Of a stretch of DNA of 64,000 bases, positions 53,286 through 62,627 are shown one piece after another. Within the stretch, counting starts at the first letter, position 1, and each line of letters starts with the position of its first letter. The notes beneath the pieces were generated by a model, which worked only from the letters and a program-made list of their open reading frames with translations, had not been told where the DNA came from and did not search any database. The stretch is from Pullulanibacillus sp. KACC 23026 (GTDB lineage: Bacteria; Bacillota; Bacilli; Bacillales; Sporolactobacillaceae). The DNA is taken from positions 1,922,001 through 1,986,000 of the forward strand of contig NZ_CP119107.1 in NCBI RefSeq assembly GCF_029094525.1, given 5' to 3'. A program made the position numbers and the translations under genes.

Positions 53286-53389
53286 CTTTGACTAAAAGGA
53301 AGAGACAGAGTCCATTTAAAGGGATTAAGCTTTAGACTAATAAAGTGAAATAGTTTTCTTTTGATAAAATTAAGGCGGAGGAAGTTAAG

Positions 53390-54172
53390 ATGGATACGGT
53401 TAAGCAGAATAGTAAGGCTTGGGATAAGAAAGTTGAAGAACAAGCAGTCTATACAAGGGCTGTTTCTACGGAAATGATTGAAAAAAGTAAATTAGGTGAT
53501 TGGGAGATTACCGTGACGGCAGGAAAACCTGTACCAAGAAGTTGGTTTCCAAAATCACTCGTAGGCCTTAAACTATTATGTCTAGCTTCTGGTGGAGGCC
53601 AACAAGGACCGATATTAGCAGCAGCCGGAGCGGATGTAACCGTTACGGATATTTCTAGGAAGCAGTTGGAACAAGATGAATTTGTCGCAGAACGGAACGG
53701 TTTGATTTTAAGGACTGTTCAGGGTGATATGTCTGACCTCTCAGATTTTGAGGATGAAGAATTTGATATGATTATAAACCCTGTATCAAATCTTTTTGTA
53801 AAAGACGTCCATCCTGTATGGAAAGAAGCATCAAGAGTTTTAAAAAACAAAGGGATTCTTATTTCCGGCTTTACAAACCCACTCCTCTTTATTTTTGATG
53901 ATGAAGAAGATAGGAAGGGAAATCTAGTGGTTAAAAACTCTATTCCTTCATCATCCTTGGATAATCTCACTGAAAAAGAAAAGGAAGACTATATAAAAGC
54001 CAATAAAACAATCGAGTTTGGGCATACGCTAGAAGATCAAATTCAAGGACAAATGGATGCTGGGTTTATACTCAATGGTTTTTATGAAGATGATTTTGGC
54101 GGAAGTCGACCATTAGATAAATATATTAAATGTTTCATTGCAACAAGAGCTATAAAGACAAGTATGGATTGA
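53390..54172 (+). CDS. Class I SAM-dependent methyltransferase
   Basis: A 260-residue protein. Motif I is LLCLASGGGQQGPILAAAGA, followed by VTVTDISRKQLEQDEFVAER (acidic D ending strand 2) and VQGDMSDLSDFEDEEFDMII. This SGGGQQGP variant marks a well-populated bacterial group of unknown substrate. AAGGCGGAGG precedes the ATG. It is a single gene upstream of the tyrosine T-box region, with about 190 bases between. Confidence 0.88.
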   Translation: MDTVKQNSKAWDKKVEEQAVYTRAVSTEMIEKSKLGDWEITVTAGKPVPRSWFPKSLVGLKLLCLASGGGQQGPILAAAGADVTVTDISRKQLEQDEFVAERNGLILRTVQGDMSDLSDFEDEEFDMIINPVSNLFVKDVHPVWKEASRVLKNKGILISGFTNPLLFIFDDEEDRKGNLVVKNSIPSSSLDNLTEKEKEDYIKANKTIEFGHTLEDQIQGQMDAGFILNGFYEDDFGGSRPLDKYIKCFIATRAIKTSMD

Positions 54173-54360
54173 TTGAGTGAGACAAAAAATGGAATAGGTG
54201 CTTTTATTTTCCAATCGAACAGAATACCCTGAACTGAAATTGTAATGTACAGTTTCTAAGCATTTGGTATTTTTTCATGGATCATATCGATAAACTAAAG
54301 GGGGAAAGATCCAGGGATTGTTTTTTAAATTAAATGTGTTAAAATGTTAGAAATATTAAT

Positions 54361-54595
54361 ACAAGTGATGATAGGAATCAGTAACTTTTTATCTCCCTGT
54401 TCAAGAGAGCTAATGGCGGTGAGAATTAGCACAAAGATAAAAGGTGAATTACCTCCTTGAACTTTCTTTGTGAAAAGTGTTCGGTAGCAAAGAACGGCTT
54501 AAAACCGTTACATTATGAAGTGGAAGAGCAATCTTCAATTAGGGTGGTACCGCGTTAACCACGTCCCTATTTAGGGGCGTGGTTTTAATTTTGGC
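54361..54595 (+). ncRNA. T-box leader, tyrosine-specific, upstream of tyrS
   Basis: The T-box sequence AGGGTGGTACCGCG is at 54541-54554. Stem I is closed by GTTCAAG (54399-54405) pairing with CTTGAAC (54456-54462), and the 3' side of the specifier loop shows TAC (54450-54452), a Tyr codon. The terminator AACCACG...CGTGGTT followed by TTTTAATTTT ends at about 54592. Uncharged tRNA-Tyr binding is expected to favour the antiterminator and allow tyrS expression. Confidence 0.95.
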
Positions 54596-54613
54596 AAAAA
54601 TGGAGGAATTATA

Positions 54614-55861
54614 GTGGAGAATTTTATTGAGCAACTATCAAACGAGCAAAAGTTAGAAGTCGAAAGGCAATTGAATACTTACAAAAACGGGTCCCATGAA
54701 ATGATTCCAGAATTGGAATTGAAAAATAAACTAGCTCGCTCTCTTCTCACAAATAAACCTCTTAGAGTAAAGCTTGGTCTTGATCCTTCTGCTCCCGATA
54801 TTCATCTTGGTCATACGGTTGTCTTAAACAAACTAAAACAGTTCCAAGAAAACGGTCATATTATTCAATTGATAATCGGTGATTTTACCGGAAGAATTGG
54901 TGATCCAACAGATAAGACAGCTACGAGAAGACAATTAACTGACGAGGAGGTCAAGCACAACGCCAAGACTTATTTCGAACAATTCAGCAGGGTTCTTGAT
55001 ATGGATAAAGTTGAACTTCATTATAATTCTGAATGGCTATCCCGGTTGAATTTTGAAGATGTCATTCATCTTTCCTCCAGTATTACGGTTGCTCGGTTGT
55101 TGGAGCGAAATGACTTTTCAAATCGGTTCTCTTCGGGTAAACCGATTTCACTTCATGAATTCTTTTACCCGCTTATGCAAGGATACGATTCAGTAGCGCT
55201 TAAGACGGATATCGAACTCGGAGGTACTGATCAGCACTTTAATCTATTAATGGGTCGGCATTTACAAGAGCACTTTGGGGAAGAGAAACAAGTCGTGCTA
55301 TTACTGCCATTAATTGAAGGCTTAGATGGCGTAGATAAAATGTCGAAGTCAAAGAATAATTATATCGGTGTAGACGATCAGCCTAATGACATGTACGGAA
55401 AAACAATGTCCATTCCGGATGTCCTCATAACCAAATATTTTGATTTAGTAACCGATCTAACACTAGAAGAAAAAAATAAAATTAAAGAAGGGCTAAAAAA
55501 TGGAAAGCTCCATCCTCGCGATGCCAAAATGTTTTTAGCAAAGACAATTGTTAGCATTTACCATGGTGTTGAACAATCTGAAGAAGCCGAGACCTATTTT
55601 AGAGACGTATTTCAAAAAAAGGCAATACCTGAAACTATTCCCCTTATTAAGTGGAGTGGAACAAAGCAAATGCCTATTAGTGATCTACTTATGGCACTCG
55701 ATTTAATAGAGTCCAAAACGGCAGCAAGAAAAATGATTCAAAATGGAGGAGTCCGTTTGAATCAAACTAAGGTTAAAGACAATCAATTAATGGTGGGCTT
55801 AGAAGAGGGATTAATCATTCAAATAGGGAAACGGAAAATGGTTCGAATCACAATGCAATAA
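54614..55861 (+). CDS. tyrS: Tyrosyl-tRNA synthetase (TyrZ-like)
   Basis: A 415-residue class I aminoacyl-tRNA synthetase that attaches tyrosine to tRNA-Tyr. The HIGH-type motif is [10 protein letters not shown] near residue 62, the KMSKS motif is [14 protein letters not shown], tyrosine-binding residues lie in [11 protein letters not shown] and [11 protein letters not shown], and the C-terminal S4 domain contains [20 protein letters not shown]. The start [20 protein letters not shown] and the overall sequence resemble B. subtilis TyrZ more than TyrS. TGGAGGAATT precedes the GTG. It is controlled by the T-box directly upstream. Confidence 0.95.
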   Translation: MENFIEQLSNEQKLEVERQLNTYKNGSHEMIPELELKNKLARSLLTNKPLRVKLGLDPSAPDIHLGHTVVLNKLKQFQENGHIIQLIIGDFTGRIGDPTDKTATRRQLTDEEVKHNAKTYFEQFSRVLDMDKVELHYNSEWLSRLNFEDVIHLSSSITVARLLERNDFSNRFSSGKPISLHEFFYPLMQGYDSVALKTDIELGGTDQHFNLLMGRHLQEHFGEEKQVVLLLPLIEGLDGVDKMSKSKNNYIGVDDQPNDMYGKTMSIPDVLITKYFDLVTDLTLEEKNKIKEGLKNGKLHPRDAKMFLAKTIVSIYHGVEQSEEAETYFRDVFQKKAIPETIPLIKWSGTKQMPISDLLMALDLIESKTAARKMIQNGGVRLNQTKVKDNQLMVGLEEGLIIQIGKRKMVRITMQ

Positions 55862-55882
55862 ACAACTTAGGGGTAATAATCC

Positions 55883-56011
55883 TTGTATACTTACATTGTT
55901 TGGCTGGTTTATGCTTTTTATTTGCTTTTTGGGTTTGTATTGAATTGCAGTCCCTTGGGCTTAAAACGAGCGATCCGAATCAAGATTTTACCAAGAATTG
56001 ATAAACAATAA
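55883..56011 (+). CDS. Possible small membrane protein, 42 aa
   Basis: From TTG the frame reads YTYIVWLVYAFYLLFGFVLN, a single hydrophobic helix, then a basic tail (GLKRAIRIKILPR). GGGG lies about ten bases upstream. It ends 11 bases before the next ATG, overlapping its ribosome binding site region, so it could be the first gene of a two-gene unit. Too short to be sure. Confidence 0.4.
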   Translation: MYTYIVWLVYAFYLLFGFVLNCSPLGLKRAIRIKILPRIDKQ

Positions 56012-56022
56012 AGGGTGAAAGA

Positions 56023-56418
56023 ATGAGTAGAGTTGGGAAATCAGTTCTTTGGTTAATTGTAGGAATTATAGGACTTGGCTTTTTATTTTTCTGTTTTAGT
56101 TTGTGGATAGCTTTTTTCAATGGTGATCAGTTTTTTATAAAAAGAGATTTAAATCATTTAATTCATAATCCCGTTGAAATTCAATCTGTTTCTAAAGACA
56201 CTTTGACAGTTGATTTTTTCAAAAATTCCTCGAAAGACCCGAACATAAGTGATATTGAAGAAGAATTGGATCATAACAAGAAAGTTAACCACTATAAAGC
56301 TAAGGTCAATGGGAAGCCAGTTGACTTATATGTTCATGTGACTGGGTTCTACACTTTCTCTATAACCAAAATATCGGTTGATGGACTACCAAATTTGCCG
56401 GATTTCTATATGGATTAG
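56023..56418 (+). CDS. Hypothetical single-pass membrane protein, 131 aa
   Basis: One strong membrane helix at residues 7-30 (VLWLIVGIIGLGFLFFCFSL) is followed by an outer domain of about 95 residues (NPVEIQSVSKDTLTVDFFKN, NGKPVDLYVHVTGFYTF). AAAGGGTGAAAG precedes the ATG. The family is unknown. The 255 bases after it, to 56673, hold only a possible 22-codon ORF (from 56509) and no recognisable feature. Confidence 0.65.
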   Translation: MSRVGKSVLWLIVGIIGLGFLFFCFSLWIAFFNGDQFFIKRDLNHLIHNPVEIQSVSKDTLTVDFFKNSSKDPNISDIEEELDHNKKVNHYKAKVNGKPVDLYVHVTGFYTFSITKISVDGLPNLPDFYMD

Positions 56419-56673
56419 TAATCAAAATGGGATAAACAGTTAACTGAATGTGGGATGCGGGCACTGTACCAGACAAGGGGCATTGTGGAGAGAAGAAAAT
56501 GCCTTCGAAATATTCATGGATCATTTTTGGGATATTATGTAATATTAGAGTGAATTTATTAAAATAAACAAAGAGATTTTTGCTTTAAAATCTAGTACAT
56601 ATCATTGGACTTACTAAAATAAGAAATTAAAAGCATCATCTCAACTCAAAGAAGTGGAAGGGGAGATATTCCT

Positions 56674-57519
56674 GTGTCACTGAAAGCAGATCTTATGGCA
56701 TGGAATGACGGAAACTTGAAAGACATTGATTTAGATGTTCTTCTTGAAGAAATGCTAGACAATATCGGGGCAGTTGATTCAGAATTACGTGATACTCTAA
56801 TTTATAATGCTTTTGGGAAGCTGATTTTAGATGACTATTTAACAATCAAACAAATGGAATATATTTTAGAAGTTTGTCTAAAGAAAATGTATATGGATAT
56901 TAGACAAAAAGAGAGCGATTCAGTTTTCACACGTTCTTTTTCATCGTTGGTTGTGGCACTTATCTTAGAAAAAGATAGACAAACTCGTTTCTTAGCTGAA
57001 AGTGTGGTTCAACGTATCATTGAAGAAAGTTGTGAGTACATAAAGCTTGAAGAAGATATTCGTGGATACGTTGAGGGAAAGGGATGGGCACATAGTGTGG
57101 CTCACGGCTCTGATTTACTAACGGAAGCCGTGAAGCATCCTTTGTTTCGAATCGACTATGTGCCTGACTATCTCAAAGCCATAAAAATGTGTTTACTAAA
57201 AGACAGGTTAAGAAATCATCCCTATATTGATGATGAAGATGAAAGACTTATCTTTGTCATAGAAGCCCTTATGGAGAAGGGTGTTACACAAGAAGAAATG
57301 AGTTCTTGGCTATTAGAGATTTCGGATTCATTAAAAGAAGTCTTCAAAAAGGAAGGTTTTAGTTTGCCATTTTTTCGGCTAATGACTAATTTCAGTCAGT
57401 TTTGCAGGACTTTTTATTTTAGATTACTGTTTAAAGATTGCTGCAAAAGCTTGAGAGACAACGTTGCTCATGTTCTAGAACAATGGCACAACCAATTGTA
57501 TCAATCAGATGGAGCTTAG
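56674..57519 (+). CDS. DUF2785 family protein (paralogue of 37335)
   Basis: A 281-residue all-helical protein sharing with 37335: GAVDSELRDTLIYNAFGKL, ESDSVFTRSFSSLVVALILE, GKGWAHSVAHGSDLLTEAV, and DDEDERLIFVIEALMEKGVT. The function is unknown. Both copies are single genes, so they are not linked to a common partner. GGAAGGGGAG supports the GTG start. The two proteins are diverged, so the duplication is old or they were acquired separately. Confidence 0.85.
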   Translation: MSLKADLMAWNDGNLKDIDLDVLLEEMLDNIGAVDSELRDTLIYNAFGKLILDDYLTIKQMEYILEVCLKKMYMDIRQKESDSVFTRSFSSLVVALILEKDRQTRFLAESVVQRIIEESCEYIKLEEDIRGYVEGKGWAHSVAHGSDLLTEAVKHPLFRIDYVPDYLKAIKMCLLKDRLRNHPYIDDEDERLIFVIEALMEKGVTQEEMSSWLLEISDSLKEVFKKEGFSLPFFRLMTNFSQFCRTFYFRLLFKDCCKSLRDNVAHVLEQWHNQLYQSDGA

Positions 57520-57693
57520 GGTAACCTCAATTTATTTGGCTGTTTTCCTAAATTCGTTGCCATTTGTTACGAAAATTATAAATCTTTAGAAATAAGTCAT
57601 TTTTTATGCTAAGCTAAAAGTAAATTAGGAAAAGTACTCAAATTCATTTATATAAATAACAATAGTTAAGCTGATTTTAGTAGGGGGGAAGCA

Positions 57694-57987
57694 GTGTTGT
57701 TTCGTGACTTACTTCGGGGGCTATTTAAACGTAGTGAAGGCAATTTGGTTGAGCTAATAACTCTTTTTTTGTCGTATATAACAATAAGTCTAATTACAAA
57801 AGGCATCCATTTGGGAATAAATAATTGGTATTTAGCATTTTTAATAATTATTCTGTACACAATTATTTATATAATTTGTCTCGTGGTTATATCCTTTTTA
57901 GTTGGAGATAGAAATAGAAAAGTAAACAAAGGATACTTCCTACTAGTCTTTTTAGTCATTTCTATTATAAATACATTCATGAATTAG
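57694..57987 (+). CDS. Small membrane protein, 97 aa
   Basis: Three hydrophobic segments (ELITLFLSYITISLITKGIH, WYLAFLIIILYTIIYIICLV and YFLLVFLVISIINTFM) with a basic N-terminus. GGGGGG lies about five bases before the GTG start. No family is recognised. It is isolated, followed by a region with three small hairpins. Confidence 0.6.
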   Translation: MLFRDLLRGLFKRSEGNLVELITLFLSYITISLITKGIHLGINNWYLAFLIIILYTIIYIICLVVISFLVGDRNRKVNKGYFLLVFLVISIINTFMN

Positions 57988-58033
57988 AGGATAGTTACAG
58001 AAGAATACTAAAATAATATTTGGAACGAATGAT

Positions 58034-58105
58034 GCGAATGTCCAACTTCGCACGGGGCCGAGAGTTGGCTCGGAATCGTTTGAACTCAAACGGTACACGT
58101 TTTTT
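58034..58105 (+). other. Three consecutive small hairpins with a T-run
   Basis: GCGAA-N8-TTCGC (58034-58051), CCGAG-N6-CTCGG (58058-58073) and CGTTTG-AACT-CAAACG (58077-58092), followed by GTACACGTTTTTT. The stretch is more GC-rich than its surroundings. It could be a small structured RNA or the relic of a coding sequence; it matches no RNA family I can name. Confidence 0.35.
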
Positions 58106-58193
58106 GCAAGTTAAGGATTTGGAATAATTGAATAAATGAACGAGTTTATACGAATCAAACAATTTTATAAAACAAGGAGTTGTATAAGAATGT

Positions 58194-59030
58194 GTGGGAT
58201 TCGAGGCAAAGCTTCAAAGAGATTCAGAAATTCCTAATCATCGGCAACGTTTAATTAAAGCCATTGAATGTGATTTAGTTAGTGATGAAAATATACTGGC
58301 CATCTTTTATGGTGGATCTGTTGGAAATAACACGACTGATTTATATTCTGATATTGATCTTCGTATTGTCGTGAAAGATGACGCGTTTGAAAAGTATAGG
58401 TTAAATAAAAAACAAAGAGCTCGAAATTGGGGGCCAGTTCTGTTTTATGAGGATTTGCCTTGGGCGACACACAGTATCGCTCATTACGAGAGCTTCATAA
58501 AAGTAGACACGTTTTATTATAAACCGAAAGATATTCAACCATCTGTTTGGCTGCAGGACATTAAAATTGTGAGGGATACAAAAAGCCTTGTTATGAATGC
58601 CTTAATAAAATCAATGAGTTTGTCCTATAAACCAAGTGTTCAAGAAGTAGAAATTTGGAGAACCAAATTTTTTGCCTATGTTCACGAAGCCTATAGAAGA
58701 GTTATGAGAAAAGAAATTTACTATGCTCTGCATTGTCTTGATCAGATACGATTATCAATGGTTACAGCTTGGTATATGGAGGCAGGTCATCAACCTAATA
58801 CTTTTGGGGATTGGGCAAAATTAGAAGGAAGTAGAAGTAAATTATGGGATTGGCAGCTCGAGCTTCTTGAAGCATGGCATTGCGGAAGAGATCCAATTGA
58901 GATCATGAATGTTATAAAGGGGATCCTTCCAGAATTTGAAAGTGTTCATAAAAACTTATGCAGATTAGTTGGATTAGCAGAAGACCGCGAATGGGTTGAG
59001 GCTGTATTCAACATGATTTTTTTAGGGTAG
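58194..59030 (+). CDS. Nucleotidyltransferase-domain protein
   Basis: A 278-residue protein with the pol-beta/nucleotidyltransferase signature FYGGSVGNNTTDLYSDIDLR, i.e. G-G-S-x-G...D-x-D, the metal-binding acids. The helical C-terminal half (KFFAYVHEAYRRVMRKEIYY, WDWQLELLEAWHCG) fits aminoglycoside 6-adenylyltransferase-like enzymes, but the substrate is unproven. The GTG at 58194 has AAGGAG 14 bases before it; the better-spaced ATG at 58190 is in another frame, so the start is uncertain or there is a small frameshift at the 5' end. Confidence 0.75.
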   Translation: MGFEAKLQRDSEIPNHRQRLIKAIECDLVSDENILAIFYGGSVGNNTTDLYSDIDLRIVVKDDAFEKYRLNKKQRARNWGPVLFYEDLPWATHSIAHYESFIKVDTFYYKPKDIQPSVWLQDIKIVRDTKSLVMNALIKSMSLSYKPSVQEVEIWRTKFFAYVHEAYRRVMRKEIYYALHCLDQIRLSMVTAWYMEAGHQPNTFGDWAKLEGSRSKLWDWQLELLEAWHCGRDPIEIMNVIKGILPEFESVHKNLCRLVGLAEDREWVEAVFNMIFLG

Positions 59031-59079
59031 CTTCTGGCTGCCTTTTGATCTATATAACGGTCAATTGATGGAGGTCAAA

Positions 59080-59835
59080 ATGAATACGGAAATTATTAAA
59101 CAAAATAAGAAGAGCTGGAATACAGTTGCTCATCATTTTAATGGGAAAGATGCTTTGCCGAGTTATGGACCTTTTACTCAAACGGAAGAAGAATTAGGTT
59201 TATTTGGTGACCTAACAAATAAAAAGGTGCTTGATATAGGATGTGGGAGCGGGCATTCATTACGCTACATGGCTGAGAAAGGGGCCGGTGAATTGTGGGG
59301 ACTGGACTTATCCGACACACAAATAGAGGCGGCGAGAGAAACGTTAAAAGGTCTGGAGCCTCGATTATTTTGTTCACCCATGGAAGTGGAGAATGGATTG
59401 CCTGAATTCTATTTTGACTATGTCTATTCCATTTACGCGATTGGATGGTCCACGGATTTAGCCACAACTTTTAAACTAGTTTATTCTTATTTAAAGCAAG
59501 GCGGCTGTTTTATATTTAGCTGGGATCATCCACTATACGCTCACCTTAAAAGTGAAAATGGGCAGCTCTATCTTAATGGGTCTTATCAGGATGAAGGCGT
59601 GATAACTTATCCAAATTTTAAAGGGGAAGACGCCCCGATGGCTATCCCAACAAGAAAATTAAGTACCTATATTAATGAATTGATCAAAGTAGGCTTTACA
59701 ATAGAAGCGGTCATAGAAAGTGAAGTATCAGCCAATTATGATCCGATAAAGGAAGAGGTGTCAGATCGTTATTATTCTTTGTATAAGGCTAGGAAATTTC
59801 CGACTACTATGATCATCAAAGCTGTTAAAAAATGA
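59080..59835 (+). CDS. Class I SAM-dependent methyltransferase
   Basis: A protein of 251 residues. Motif I is KKVLDIGCGSGHSLRYMAEK, the ribose-binding acid lies in ELWGLDLSDTQIEAA, and the post-I segment is FYFDYVYSIYAIGWSTDLAT, then FSWDHPLYAHLK. It belongs to the type-11 methyltransferase group of small-molecule enzymes. The ATG at 59080 has GGAGGTC upstream and is preferred over the TTG at 59065. The 3' end lies about 130 bases from array 5. Confidence 0.88.
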   Translation: MNTEIIKQNKKSWNTVAHHFNGKDALPSYGPFTQTEEELGLFGDLTNKKVLDIGCGSGHSLRYMAEKGAGELWGLDLSDTQIEAARETLKGLEPRLFCSPMEVENGLPEFYFDYVYSIYAIGWSTDLATTFKLVYSYLKQGGCFIFSWDHPLYAHLKSENGQLYLNGSYQDEGVITYPNFKGEDAPMAIPTRKLSTYINELIKVGFTIEAVIESEVSANYDPIKEEVSDRYYSLYKARKFPTTMIIKAVKK

Positions 59836-59966
59836 AAATCGGTTTGGTGATACTTTCTGGTTGGGACATCCAATTTTACACAGATTATGGATGAAACCCT
59901 AATTTCAGGTCAAAGAATGCTCAACCCTCTCATGATCGAAGCATGTCTAAAAGAGTTTGGTTCATT

Positions 59967-61430
59967 GAAGCCTCCATCCCACGAAAAGGGCTCCGCTCAC
60001 GCCATGATTGTGTGTATTGGAGCCCCCATCACACACAAAGGGCTCCACGCACGCCATGATTGTGTGTATTGGAGCCCCCATCACACACAAAGGGCTCCAT
60101 TTACGCTAAGATTTGGTGTGTTGGAGCCTTCATCACACACAAAAGGCTCCACGCACGCCATGAATGTGTGTATTGGAGCCCTCATCACACACAAAGGGCT
60201 TCAGTCACGCTAAGATTATGTGTATTGGAGCCCCCATCACACACAAAGGGATCCACGCACGCCATGATTTTGTGTATTGGAGCCCCCATCACACACAAAG
60301 GGCTCCGCTCACGCTAAGATTTTGTGTATTGGAGCCCCCATCACACACAAAGGGCCTCAGTCACGCTAAGATTTTGTGTATTGGAGCCCCCATCACACAC
60401 AAAGGGCTCCGCTCACGCTAAGATTTTGTGTATTGGAGCCCTCATCACACACAAAAGGCTCCGCTCACGCCATGATTTTGTGTATTGGAGCCCCCATCAC
60501 ACACAAAGGGCTCCGCTCACGCCATGATTGTGTGTATTGGAGCCCTCATCACACACAAAAGGTTCCGCTCACGCCATGAATGTGTGTATTGGAGCCCTAA
60601 TCACACACAAAGGGCTCCGCTCACACCATGATTGTGTGTATTGGAACCCCCATCACACACAAAAGGTTCCGCTCACGCCATGATTGTGTGTATTGGAGCT
60701 CCCATCACACACAAAAGGTTCCGCTCACGCCATGATTGTGTGTATTGGAGCCCCCATCACACACAAAAGGTTCCGCTCACGCCATGATTGTGTGTATTGG
60801 AGCTCCCATCACACACAAAGGGCTCCAGTCACGCTAAGATTGTGTGTGTTGGAGCCCCCATCACACACAAAGGGCTCCAGTCACGCTAAGATTGTGTGTA
60901 TTGGAGCCCCCATCACACACAAAGGGCCTCAGTCACGCTAAGATTTTGTGTATTGGAGCCCCTATCACACACAAAGGGCTCCACGCACGCCATGAATGTG
61001 TGTATTGGAGCCCCCATCACACACAAAGGGCCTCAGTCACGCTAAGATTGTGTGTATTGGAGCCCTCATCACACACAAAAGGTTCCGCTCACGCCATGAT
61101 TGTGTGTATTGGAGCCTTCATCACACACAAAAGGTTCCGCTCACGCCATAATTGTGTGTATTGGAGCCCTCATCACACACAAAGGGCTCCAGTCACGCTA
61201 AGATTGTGTGTGTTGGAGCCCTCATCACACACAAAGGTCTCCAGTCACGCTAAGATTTTGTGTATTGGAGCCCCCATCACACACAAAGGGCTCCGCTCAC
61301 GCCATGATTGTGTGTATTGGAGCCCCCATCACACACAAAGGGTTCCGCTCACGCCATGATTGTGTGTATTGGAGCCCTCATTCCAAGAAAAGGACTCCGC
61401 CTACGCTAAGTTCTGGTGCTTTGGAGCCCA
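59967..61430 (+). repeat. Palindrome array 5: about 28 units of 52 bp, different sequence
   Basis: GGAGCC starts at 60019 and recurs every 52 bp to 61423 (1404 = 27 x 52), with a decayed unit in phase at 59967 and a truncated last unit. Each unit reads about TGTGTG-TATT-GGAGCCC-CCAT-CACACA-CAAA-GGGCTCC followed by a variable segment (CGCTCACGCCATGATT, CAGTCACGCTAAGATT or CACGCACGCCATGA). TGTGTG/CACACA and GGAGCCC/GGGCTCC interleave. Many short ORFs pass through it because 52 is not a multiple of three; I do not call them genes. Confidence 0.95.
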
Positions 61431-61577
61431 CGTTTGATCTTTTTTTTCCCAATTAATGGTTTAATAGTGTTAAAATTATAACAATAATAAAAACTTATGT
61501 AACTAATGATTATGACAGGGTAAGTTATGCTGTTCGGAATTAGCCTAGTATGAACCAATGCGAAGGGTGGAGGAGAA

Positions 61578-62051
61578 TTGGATTATATAAACAGCCTGAG
61601 GTCAATGGTTGGAAACGAAAAGGTTTTAATGGTTGTTTCCGGGGCGATTGTTTTTGATAATGAGAATCGAGTGCTTATGCAAAGGCGTTCGGATAATGGG
61701 CAATGGGGATTTCCGGGTGGTTTTATGGAATTAGGTGAGAGTGTACAAGATACAGCCAAAAGGGAAGTATATGAAGAGACAGGGCTTCAATTAGGTCACC
61801 TTGAATTATTTGGAATTTATTCAGGACCGCAATATGACAAAACGTTTCCTAATGGTGACCAAGTATCCCCAGTTTTTATTTTATTTATTTGTAAGGAATT
61901 TAAGGGTGAATTGGTGGAAAGCAACGAAGAGTCGATGGAAAATAAGTTTTTTTCGCTAAAGGAATTACCCGATAAGATCTTTACGGAACATCAGATGTTA
62001 GTCAACGATTTACTCTCACAAAAACCGCTTCCGATTATTGGTTCATTATGA
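61578..62051 (+). CDS. Nudix hydrolase
   Basis: A 157-residue protein with a perfect Nudix box: GGFMELGESVQDTAK, then REVYEETGLQL. The flanking GAIVFDNENRVLMQRRSDNG, WGFPGG and YSGPQYDKTFPNGD are typical of the ADP-ribose/8-oxo-dGTP-like class common in Bacillales. The substrate is unknown. The TTG start has GGAGGAG immediately upstream. It is followed by a cupin gene 62 bases later on the same strand, perhaps co-transcribed. Confidence 0.9.
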   Translation: MDYINSLRSMVGNEKVLMVVSGAIVFDNENRVLMQRRSDNGQWGFPGGFMELGESVQDTAKREVYEETGLQLGHLELFGIYSGPQYDKTFPNGDQVSPVFILFICKEFKGELVESNEESMENKFFSLKELPDKIFTEHQMLVNDLLSQKPLPIIGSL

Positions 62052-62113
62052 TCCGATTAAAGCGCGATTTTACATGAATGAACAAAGCCTTAAGATACAG
62101 GGGAGGCAAACGC

Positions 62114-62551
62114 ATGGCATATAATCCTGAAAAAATAAGTCTAGAGGAGGCGAGTAGATTCGGAATAAAGGTGAATTTTGAGCTTATGGATAATGGCCAA
62201 AAGAGGTATAAGTTAGATGGTCCGGAGGGGAGTTCGTATTGTCGAACAGTCGGGGCTGAGACGGGTTCTTGGCAGAATAGTCATTATCACAAGGAACTTT
62301 CTGAGTTATATGTTGTTCAATTTGGTTGGATTGTCTTTGCCGAAATGAATCCAAACGGAGAGTGTCATTTGCGTTTTTTACGAGAAGGGGAGACTGTCAC
62401 CGTAAAATCTTTTGTTCCTCACACTATTTTTATGAGCTCAAATGCGGTTACCCATACGATTAAATATGGAGATGTCCGTTCAGGTATTGATTGGTTCGCT
62501 TATGAGAAATTAGATGAGTTTACTCATAAATCACTGAAATCGAGTTATTGA
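62114..62551 (+). CDS. Cupin-fold protein
   Basis: A 145-residue single-domain beta-barrel protein. The core reads TGSWQNSHYHKELSELYVVQ (H-Y-H with downstream Glu, metal-binding type), GWIVFAEMN and EGETVTVKSFVPHTIFMSSN with the second-motif His. The role is unknown; cupins act as isomerases, dioxygenases or sugar-binding proteins. The ATG at 62114 is preferred to 62078 because GGGGAGG lies eight bases upstream. Confidence 0.75.
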   Translation: MAYNPEKISLEEASRFGIKVNFELMDNGQKRYKLDGPEGSSYCRTVGAETGSWQNSHYHKELSELYVVQFGWIVFAEMNPNGECHLRFLREGETVTVKSFVPHTIFMSSNAVTHTIKYGDVRSGIDWFAYEKLDEFTHKSLKSSY

Positions 62552-62627
62552 AATTAAGGGATTAGCTTTCGGGCACAACTAGTGCTTAGAGAGTTTAATA
62601 GGGATGTCAAGTTCAAAGGAGCATGAT

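Noticed and set aside
18239-61430. CRISPR arrays
   Set aside because: The linkers between palindromes are not unique: they are repeated copies of a few sequences, and repeat plus linker has a constant 52 bp. No cas genes are present.
59887-61456. Coding regions made of repeated peptides (e.g. THKG...VYWSPHHTQRA) in array 5
   Set aside because: A 52-bp unit shifts frame every repeat, several frames are partly open at once, no ribosome binding site is present, and stops occur where CGCTAAG or CATGA falls in frame. The pattern is explained by the DNA repeat.
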